DNA of 17,643 bases. Source: UBA2329 sp964577215 (GTDB lineage: Bacteria; Bacteroidota; Bacteroidia; Chitinophagales; Saprospiraceae). Shown in pieces: positions 1 to 5,963 of the stretch. The notes beneath the pieces were generated by a model that worked only from the letters and a program-made list of their open reading frames with translations, was not told where the DNA came from and searched no databases. Numbering within the stretch: position 1 is the stretch's first letter; each line of letters starts with the position of its first letter. Where the stretch lies: NCBI GenBank assembly GCA_964577215.1, contig CAZNYK010000085.1, positions 1 through 17,643 of the forward strand, in the 5' to 3' direction. The translations under genes and the position numbers were made by a program.

Positions 1-39
1 AAATGGTTTGGGAAAAATTTATACCATTTTTCGTCGGGA

Positions 40-77
40 CCAGTAGTTTGCAAAAGTAAAAATTCGCAAACCACTGG
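40..77 (-). promoter_or_regulatory. Inverted repeat enclosing a -7 promoter box that points out of the window
   Basis: The arms CCAGTAGTTTGC (40-51) and GCAAACCACTGG (66-77) pair over 11 of 12 positions around a 14-nt loop. On the minus strand, 51-58 reads TACTTTTG, a match to the Bacteroidota -7 box TAnnTTTG. A promoter here would drive a gene to the left of the window, beyond position 1. I see no good -33 TTG at the right distance. Just upstream of it, 80-97 is a second near-palindrome (ATCGAGTATATACTTGAT). The dyads could be operators or simple hairpins; that part is inference. Confidence 0.4.
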
Positions 78-117
78 CTATCGAGTATATACTTGATTGC
101 TTGTTGTCTGTGAATGC

Positions 118-2370
118 TTAATTTCTTCTCGCTTCCATTTGGAGGATATTGGCGCGGGTGATCTGGAAGTTATCCTGCACGTTGCGAATGATATCCTGCC
201 GGTATGACGCGTCGCGGAAGAGCCTTCTCAGGCCTGCATGGTTTTCTATGTCAATACCCCTGGCGCGATAGGTATTTTCCAGGAGCAAAATGGCCTCTTC
301 TACCCGTGCGGCATCGATGGCGGGCGGAACGCTTGCAGCCACGAAGTTGTCGTGCTGCGGTTGGGGCGCCGGCGCCGGGACGATGGGCTTGCCGGATTCC
401 AAAGCGGAGAGGCGTTGACCCAGCGCGCCGAAATCATTTTTCAGGGCGGCTACTTCCTGCTCCAAGCTTTCAATTTTGCTTTGCTGCTCCTCTACCAAGC
501 GAGCCACATCATTCGTGTTGAGGCCTATGGCCATATTGACGAAGCCGATTTTATTGCCTGCCGGGGCAGCAGACCACGCCACGCCTACGATTTGGCTGTA
601 TTGTGCGGGAGTGAGACGAGCGGGCGGTACGCCGATGCCTGTGCCGTCGTTCAGTCCTGAAGGCAGGATGTAATCGCCCACCTGCACCTGGCCCCGCACT
701 TTTACAGGCACCTGGCCCATGAAAGCTACCTTTTCATAGCGGTCTTCCTCGCCGGCTGCGGGCATATTGCCGAGAACGGCCGGATTGGTGGATATGACCA
801 AATATTGCGATACGCCGGCGGTGTGTTTGCCGATCTTTCCGCCGCTCACGCCCACGATATCGCCCGGCGAAAGGAATTCGGCGGGATTGCGGCGCTCCAA
901 CCACTCGGCATAATCCGCAGAGCCGGATTGGTATGTCACGCCGAGATTCTCGAAGGCAAAGACCTGGTATGCGGTGAGATTGGCCGCGGCAAGCACCTCT
1001 TCAGCAATGGCAATAGCCACTACGGAAGGCTCCGGCGGACAGGCCACAGCGCCCACGCCGGCACAGGCATTGGGCAAAGCCGACAGGCCGATATTCACGC
1101 CTGCGGCTACTACTTCTGCGGTGAGGATCGAAGTTTCGAAGATGTATTCCGGCGAAGAGGCTACTTCGCCTGCAGTTTGTCCCTCGATACGCCCCCTGGC
1201 GGTGTTGCCGTTGTCGAAGAATGTGATGAAGTTGTTGTTCCCGTTGGGAGTGCCTGCATTCACTTTTACGGCGATACCCTGGGCGCTGCCCTCCACCCTG
1301 AGCGGATAGGCGTTGTAACTGGCGTCGCCGCCGCCCACGTTAGCCCGGATGGTGACCTGGCCGTTGAGGTCGGACAGGTTGTTGACGGTCAGCTTCCCTG
1401 CGGTAGTGAGCGTGCCGCCGAGGGTGGTATTGCGGATCACGGTCAGGTCGCGGCCGATGTTCCCATCCCTGCCTACATCCAGGTCATTGTTCAGGGCTGC
1501 ATCGCCGTCCACGCTGAGCTCGTTGCCGATCTCTGCATTGTTCGACACGAAGATATTGGTAAAGCGCCCGTCGCCGTCCACGTTCAGGTCGCCTGCTATA
1601 TTGCCGTTGCCGCCTATGTCGATATTCTGATCTACGCGGGCGTTGCCGTGTACGTCGAGGTCTTCGCCTATGTCCGCGTTGCCGCCCACGAAGAGGTCGT
1701 TGGCAATGATGACGGAATCGCCGTTGAACTGCACGTTGTTTTCAAAACTTACGCGGGCCAGGATGATAAGCTCGCCGTTTTTGGTGATGCGCATGCGCTC
1801 CACGTTGCTGGTTTTGAAGATGAAATCAACGGGTACGGTAGTGCCGATGAAGTGGCATTCCTCGTTTACATTGAAATTGCCGAGGTTGGTCCAGAAGGGA
1901 ATACCGGTGTGGTCGCAACGGCGCTTTTCGGCGTCTTCGTCCAACGGCGGCATGGATATAGACTGCGCCGTGCCGGCATGGAAAGCGTAGGGCACGGCCA
2001 TGAGTTGGGTGGCGGCCAGGGGCACGTAGGCATCGCCGCCGGTTTCGTCCAAAGCGAGCTCCATCCATATCTGGTATTCGCTCCAGGGTACGCGGGTGAA
2101 ATCGCCATTTCCCGCAATGCCCTTGCCTACAATTAAATTGAAAAGGCCCAGTTCGTTGGTGCGCAGGCGGTGGGTTTCTTCGTACACCGCTTTGCCGGAG
2201 GCGTCGCCGGCGCGCAGGGTGATCTTCAGGCCGATGGTTTGGTTGGCCAAGGGCGCCCCTTTGGCGTCGCGGGCTACGGCTTGGTAGTTGATGCCGGGCG
2301 GGACGCCTTGGGAGAAGGCAAGGAAGGCGGAAAAAAGGAGTGCAAGCGAAAGTAAGAGGTGCTTTTTCAT
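118..2370 (-). CDS. B3: secreted phage-tail-fibre-like repeat protein (750 aa)
   Basis: Residues 1-21 form a signal peptide ending FAFSQ/GVPPG-like. Residues ~22-135 are an N-terminal domain (GINYQAVARDAKG ... VPWSEYQIW ... LMAVPYAFHAGTA) shared with the two paralogues upstream. Residues ~215-325 are a shaft of short imperfect repeats with the pattern (D/N)(I/L)xVxGN, expected to form beta-helical or trimeric fibre structure. Residues ~417-475 are hydrophobic with two cysteines. Then comes GSADYAEWLERR (~483-494) opening a domain similar to the C-terminal chaperone/Peptidase_G2-type ends of phage fibres. A coiled coil (~621-660), a Pro/Ala linker and an ~80-residue helical tail follow. I chose the ATG at 2370 because it gives MKKH as in the paralogues; an ATG two codons upstream (2376) is possible. 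It lies 61 bp after A2 and is probably cotranscribed. It lacks the STKDNGA-type repeats present in B1 and B2. No T9SS sorting domain is visible. Fibre likeness is inferred from motifs; function is unknown. Confidence 0.7.
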   Translation of the reverse strand: MKKHLLLSLALLFSAFLAFSQGVPPGINYQAVARDAKGAPLANQTIGLKITLRAGDASGKAVYEETHRLRTNELGLFNLIVGKGIAGNGDFTRVPWSEYQIWMELALDETGGDAYVPLAATQLMAVPYAFHAGTAQSISMPPLDEDAEKRRCDHTGIPFWTNLGNFNVNEECHFIGTTVPVDFIFKTSNVERMRITKNGELIILARVSFENNVQFNGDSVIIANDLFVGGNADIGEDLDVHGNARVDQNIDIGGNGNIAGDLNVDGDGRFTNIFVSNNAEIGNELSVDGDAALNNDLDVGRDGNIGRDLTVIRNTTLGGTLTTAGKLTVNNLSDLNGQVTIRANVGGGDASYNAYPLRVEGSAQGIAVKVNAGTPNGNNNFITFFDNGNTARGRIEGQTAGEVASSPEYIFETSILTAEVVAAGVNIGLSALPNACAGVGAVACPPEPSVVAIAIAEEVLAAANLTAYQVFAFENLGVTYQSGSADYAEWLERRNPAEFLSPGDIVGVSGGKIGKHTAGVSQYLVISTNPAVLGNMPAAGEEDRYEKVAFMGQVPVKVRGQVQVGDYILPSGLNDGTGIGVPPARLTPAQYSQIVGVAWSAAPAGNKIGFVNMAIGLNTNDVARLVEEQQSKIESLEQEVAALKNDFGALGQRLSALESGKPIVPAPAPQPQHDNFVAASVPPAIDAARVEEAILLLENTYRARGIDIENHAGLRRLFRDASYRQDIIRNVQDNFQITRANILQMEARRN

Positions 2371-2393
2371 GGTCATTAATTTTAATTTTTGAG

Positions 2394-2413
2394 AGACAAC
2401 GCATGCGTTGTCT
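2394..2413. repeat. Perfect 20-bp palindrome between A2 and B3
   Basis: AGACAACGCA (2394-2403) is followed directly by its exact reverse complement TGCGTTGTCT (2404-2413). It lies 18 bp after the A2 stop and 23 bp before the B3 start. No U-tract follows on the minus strand, so it does not look like an intrinsic terminator. The equivalent A1-B1 gap (8427-8458) has no such palindrome. It may be an operator, a stem that sets A2:B3 expression ratio, or a recombination site. Confidence 0.6.
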
Positions 2414-2431
2414 GTACTTCTTGAATCAATG

Positions 2432-2932
2432 TTATTGTGCTTTTACAATGCGGAACGTTTGGATCAATTGGCCTTGCCGGCTCGAAAAGCGAAGCAGGTA
2501 CATTCCGCCGGGATACATGCCGAGGTCGATTTCCTGGTCGGAGGGTGCGGGCAGGTTTACCCGTTGGAGGGACTTGCCGTGCAGGTCGAACAATTCCCAC
2601 ACCAATTCTTCCTGGAGCAGTTCGCCGGGAAACTGCACGCTGAGGCGGGCGGCGGTGGGATTGGGGGCCACGCGGATGTCATAGGAGGGGGTTTCGGTTG
2701 TCGCCGGCAATGCGTTTTCCACGCGTAGCGACGGTTGCTGGAATCCTTCCGTCCAGAGGCCGGAAGACGTAGTAAGCGCGGCAACGGCAGGTTCGCCGAG
2801 CGTCCAGTCCAAACGGATGCGTTCCGTTCGTTCGGATGCGCCCTGCGAGGCGATGACCTGCCGTTCCAGGCTGGGTTGTGCGGCAATGGAAATTCCGCAA
2901 AGCAGGAAGACTGCTGCGAATAGGTTTTTCAT
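2432..2932 (-). CDS. A2: small secreted protein with T9SS type-A sorting domain (166 aa)
   Basis: Residues 1-19 are a signal peptide ending SIAAQ. Residues ~20-66 form a short domain ending LDWTLGEPAV...SGLWTEGFQQP. Residues ~85-166 are a type-A C-terminal sorting domain: IRVAPNPTAARLSV, VWELFDLHGK, LGMYPGGMYLLRF, and a final RIVK close to the C-terminus. In Bacteroidota this domain sends proteins across the outer membrane by the type IX system, usually with removal of the domain and surface anchoring. The mature part is only ~60 residues, so it is unlikely to be an enzyme. It is the same length as A1 and about 78% identical by eye. The start at 2932 was chosen because it begins the signal peptide; the open frame continues upstream through a G9 tract. 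It precedes B3 by 61 bp, as A1 precedes B1. Confidence 0.85.
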   Translation of the reverse strand: MKNLFAAVFLLCGISIAAQPSLERQVIASQGASERTERIRLDWTLGEPAVAALTTSSGLWTEGFQQPSLRVENALPATTETPSYDIRVAPNPTAARLSVQFPGELLQEELVWELFDLHGKSLQRVNLPAPSDQEIDLGMYPGGMYLLRFSSRQGQLIQTFRIVKAQ

Positions 2933-2994
2933 GTTTATGGAGTATTTGGTGAATAAATCATGACGAATTGCACAAAATGCCTGATCGACTAAGA

Positions 2995-3003
2995 GGGGGG
3001 GGG
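2995..3003. repeat. G9 homopolymer tract upstream of A2
   Basis: Nine consecutive G (C on the A2 coding strand) lie 63-71 bp upstream of the A2 start codon. A G6 run (9020-9025) lies 61-66 bp upstream of the A1 start. Tracts of this kind mutate by slipped-strand pairing and, when inside a promoter or leader, can vary expression. The sequence shows only the tract and its position; phase variation is inference. Confidence 0.7.
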
Positions 3004-3121
3004 CAGCCAATCAAAAACCAGCCTTGTGGAAAAGAGTGCGATTTCGTGTGACGGGATAGATGCGTAAAGTTAGAAAACAAAATAACCCGCGAAATAATTT
3101 TAACATTTTTTCTATCACCTG

Positions 3122-3162
3122 AAAAAGAAAAAGCCGTCCCAAATTTTTATCCGGGACGGCTT
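3122..3162 (-). terminator. Intrinsic terminator after B2
   Basis: AAGCCGTCCC (3131-3140) and GGGACGGCTT (3153-3162) form a perfect 10-bp stem with a 12-nt loop. Read on the minus strand, the stem is followed by a T-rich tract (TTTTTCTTTTTC type, 3122-3135 in reverse). It starts about 20 bp past the B2 stop codon. It separates the A1-B1-B2 unit from A2-B3. Confidence 0.9.
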
Positions 3163-3183
3163 CTTGTGCTTTTATTGTGTAAT

Positions 3184-5850
3184 CTAACGCCGCAGTCCTT
3201 CCATTTTCAGGATATTGGAGCGGGTGTTCTGGTAGTTCTCCTGCACCTTGAGGATAATGTCCATGCGGAATGCTTCGTCGCTGAAGAGCTTTTTCAGCCC
3301 CAGGTGGTTATCCACATCGATGCCCTTTGCGCGGTAAGTGTCTTCCAGCAGCACGATGGCCTCATTGATCTGCGCAATGTCCAGTTCAACGGGCAAGCTC
3401 GCATCTATGTACTCTGCATTGGTCCAAACCGGCGCGGGAGCCGGTGCGTTCACCGGAGTTCCGGCTTCAAGGGCGGCCAATCTTTGCTCCAAAGAGGCGA
3501 AATCGCGCTCCAGTTTTTCGATCTTGCTCTGCTGTTCTTCTACTAAGCGAGCCACGTCGTTGGTATTGAGGCCGATGGCTAAGTTGATCAGCGAGAGCTT
3601 GCTGTCTGCCGGCGCTTCCGACCATGCTACGCCTACGATCAGGCTGTATTGCTTGGCCGTGATGCGCTCGGGCGACACGGCGATGCCTGTGCCGTCGTTG
3701 TACCCGGAGGGAAGAATATAGTCGCCGATATTCACCTGGCCGCGCACTTTTACCGGCACCTGCCCCATGAAGGCCACTTTCTCAAACCGGGCCTGGTCGG
3801 CAGGTTGCGGCATGTTGCCGAGCACGGCGGGGTTGGTGGAGATCACCATGTGTTGAGATGCGTTGCCCGTGTTTTTGCTGATCTTACCGCCTGTAACGCC
3901 TACGATATCGCCCGGCGTCATTTTTTCCGCGGGGTTGCGGCGCTCCAAATACTCCGCATAATCGGCAGAACCCGTGGTGTAAGATATGCCTAAGTAATAG
4001 AACGAGAAGGTCTGATAAGCCGCAAGGTTGGCGATAGCCAAAATTTCTTCTGCAATGGTGATGGCCACCACGGACGGCTCCGGTGGGCATGCCACAACGC
4101 CCAAGCCGGCGCATGCATTGGGTAGCAGCGACAAACCGACGTTCACGCCGCCGGCCACTACTTCAGCCGATAAGATGGCAGTCTCATAAATATAGGGTGG
4201 CCAGTTGGCTAAGTCGTTGGCGTCCATGCCTTCAATGGTTCCCTTGGCCGAGTTGTTGCTGTCGAAGAAGGTGACGAAGTTGTTGTCGCTGTTGGGCGAG
4301 CTGTCATTGACTTTCACAGCGATACCCTGGCCGCTGCCCTGTACCCTCAGCGGGAAGTTGTCGTAGTTGGAGCCGTCGAGCGGAAGGGCTGCAGTGATGG
4401 TCACCTGGCCGTTCAACCCGGTAGTGCCGGCAACGGTGGTATTGCCTCCAATGGTGGTATTGCCGTTGATCACGGCGGTGGAGTTTACGTTCAGGCTGCC
4501 TGTATTGGTATTTCCACCCACAACTGCATTGCCCGAAACCGTCGAATTGCCGCCTACATTGATGTTCTTCTCGATGCCTGCGCCGCCTTCCACCACGAGA
4601 GCTCCGTTGTCTTTAGTGGTGGACTCGGTGGTGTTGCTTACGGTCAGTATGCCGTCAATAGCCAAGGAGCCGCCGAGGGCCGTGTTGCCGCCCACGTTGA
4701 GGCTCTTTTCCACGCCCAGGCCGCCCTCAATCACCACGGCGCCGTTGTCTTTGCTGGTTGACTCGGTGGTGTTGTTGAAGGTGGCAATGCCATCTACGCC
4801 AAGCGTGCCGCCAACAGAGCTGTTGCCGCCCACCGTGCTATTGCCGGTTACGCTGCTATTGCCGCCTACGTTGATGTTTTTCTCAATACCTGCGCCGCCT
4901 TTCACCACTAATGCGCCGTCGTCTTTGGTGAAGGACTGCAGGGTGTTGAAAAACCGTACCAGGCTGTCCACGCCGAGCTGCCCTTGAATTCTGCTGTTGC
5001 CGCCGATATTGATGTTTTTTTCAATGCCCACCCCTCCTTCAATTACAAGAGCGCCATCATCCTTGGAGGAGGACTGAAGCGGAAAATATACGCGCACAAT
5101 ACTGTCCAATTCGAGCATGCCCTTTATTCTGGAGTTGCGAAGTACAGCCAGGTCATTGCCTACGCGGGCGTTGTTGGCCACGTCCAAGTTGCGGCCGAGG
5201 TTGCCGTCGCGGGCGGCGTTCACATCGCGACCCACGTTCACGTCCACGCCTACGCTGAGGCTGTTGTTCATATTGATGTTGCCGTTGGCAAAAATGCGCA
5301 TGCGCTCCTGGTTGGTGGTTTTGAGTACCAGGTCCCTGCTGTCTAAGGTGCCGAGGAAGTGCGGCCCCGGCAGGGTCTGGTCATTGCCGTTCACCTTCCA
5401 GAAAGCGGCGGTTTTTTCCTGGCCGTCGTCGCCTTTTATATTGTCGGCGGTGCCGGCATGAAAGGCGTAAGGTACTGCCATGAGGCGGCTGGCGCTGAGC
5501 GGCAGGTAATTGCCGCTGCCGTCTTCGTCGAGGGCAAGCTGCAACCAAATTTGATATTCGCTCCAGGGCACCTGGGTGAAATCGCCGCTCAGGGTTTGCC
5601 CCTGGCCGATGACGAGATTAAAAAGGCCTTGTTCGTTGGTAGCGGTGCGGTGCGTTTCTTCATATACGGATTTGCCCCCGGCATCGCCGGCGAGCAAGGT
5701 GATCTTGAGGCTGATCTCGTGGTTGGCCAATGGCGCGCCTCTGGCGTCGCGGGCTACCGCCTGGTAGTTGATGCCGGGCGGGACCCCCTGTGCGAATGCC
5801 ATAAGGCAGGAAAAAAGGAAAGCAAGGGTGGATAAGAAATGTCTTTTCAT
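3184..5850 (-). CDS. B2: secreted phage-tail-fibre-like repeat protein, mosaic of B1 and B3 (888 aa)
   Basis: Residues 1-21 are a signal peptide (MKRHFLSTLAFLFSCLMAFAQ). Residues 22-~234 align to B1 without gaps, including FWKVNGNDQTLPGPHFLGTLD and the GNINMNNSLSVGVDVNVGRDV block. Residues ~257-440 hold four units of the pattern STKDNGAxVxEGGxGxEKxxNVGG, each ~45-56 residues with linkers. This pattern resembles repeats in marine phage tail fibres. Residues ~440-480 are short GGNTTV-type repeats. From GLNGQVTI (~478) to the end it aligns with B3: a hydrophobic Cys-containing segment (~560-620), GSADYAEYLERR (~627-638), GDYILPSG, coiled coil (~765-797), Pro/Ala linker and helical tail. The start at 5850 matches the paralogues' signal peptide; the frame extends upstream but without signal-peptide logic. 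It lies 113 bp after B1 and is followed by a strong terminator. Surface fibre or adhesin is a guess; no T9SS domain is seen. Confidence 0.7.
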   Translation of the reverse strand: MKRHFLSTLAFLFSCLMAFAQGVPPGINYQAVARDARGAPLANHEISLKITLLAGDAGGKSVYEETHRTATNEQGLFNLVIGQGQTLSGDFTQVPWSEYQIWLQLALDEDGSGNYLPLSASRLMAVPYAFHAGTADNIKGDDGQEKTAAFWKVNGNDQTLPGPHFLGTLDSRDLVLKTTNQERMRIFANGNINMNNSLSVGVDVNVGRDVNAARDGNLGRNLDVANNARVGNDLAVLRNSRIKGMLELDSIVRVYFPLQSSSKDDGALVIEGGVGIEKNINIGGNSRIQGQLGVDSLVRFFNTLQSFTKDDGALVVKGGAGIEKNINVGGNSSVTGNSTVGGNSSVGGTLGVDGIATFNNTTESTSKDNGAVVIEGGLGVEKSLNVGGNTALGGSLAIDGILTVSNTTESTTKDNGALVVEGGAGIEKNINVGGNSTVSGNAVVGGNTNTGSLNVNSTAVINGNTTIGGNTTVAGTTGLNGQVTITAALPLDGSNYDNFPLRVQGSGQGIAVKVNDSSPNSDNNFVTFFDSNNSAKGTIEGMDANDLANWPPYIYETAILSAEVVAGGVNVGLSLLPNACAGLGVVACPPEPSVVAITIAEEILAIANLAAYQTFSFYYLGISYTTGSADYAEYLERRNPAEKMTPGDIVGVTGGKISKNTGNASQHMVISTNPAVLGNMPQPADQARFEKVAFMGQVPVKVRGQVNIGDYILPSGYNDGTGIAVSPERITAKQYSLIVGVAWSEAPADSKLSLINLAIGLNTNDVARLVEEQQSKIEKLERDFASLEQRLAALEAGTPVNAPAPAPVWTNAEYIDASLPVELDIAQINEAIVLLEDTYRAKGIDVDNHLGLKKLFSDEAFRMDIILKVQENYQNTRSNILKMEGLRR
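4533..5082 (-). repeat. Four STKDNGA-EGG-NVGG repeat units inside B2
   Basis: Four imperfect repeats encode B2 residues ~257-440. The shared core is S(T/S)KD(N/D)GA(L/V)V(V/I)(E/K)GG(V/A/L)G(I/V)EK(N/S)(I/L)N(V/I)GG. B1 has two units and B3 none. The units are similar enough at DNA level (recurring ttctcaatgcc-like and gcgccgttgtctttg blocks on the plus strand) for recombination to add or remove copies. Confidence 0.75.
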
Positions 5851-5911
5851 GATATTGCAGGTGTTGTGATGGTGAAAGAGGGTGTATACTAATTGCCGTT
5901 TTGGAGGATTT

Positions 5912-5942
5912 GGGATGACCGCGCAGCATGCGCGGCCATCCC
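5912..5942. other. GC-rich hairpin in the B1-B2 intergenic gap
   Basis: GGGATG-A-CCGCGC (5912-5924) pairs with GCGCGG-C-CATCCC (5930-5942) over 12 bp with one mismatch and a 5-nt loop. It lies 22 bp past the B1 stop on the minus strand, inside the 113-bp gap before B2. No T-tract follows in the direction of transcription, so it is not a canonical terminator. It could be an attenuator or an mRNA-stability/processing stem that sets B1 and B2 levels apart. Confidence 0.6.
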
Positions 5943-5963
5943 AGGCTGGACAAATCGTTTCTG

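Noticed and set aside
805..2136. 443-codon open frame on the plus strand opposite B3
   Set aside because: It is the antisense of the B3 shaft and N-terminal domain. Its protein is low-complexity Val/Ala/His-rich with no domain, while the minus-strand frame has a signal peptide and paralogues.
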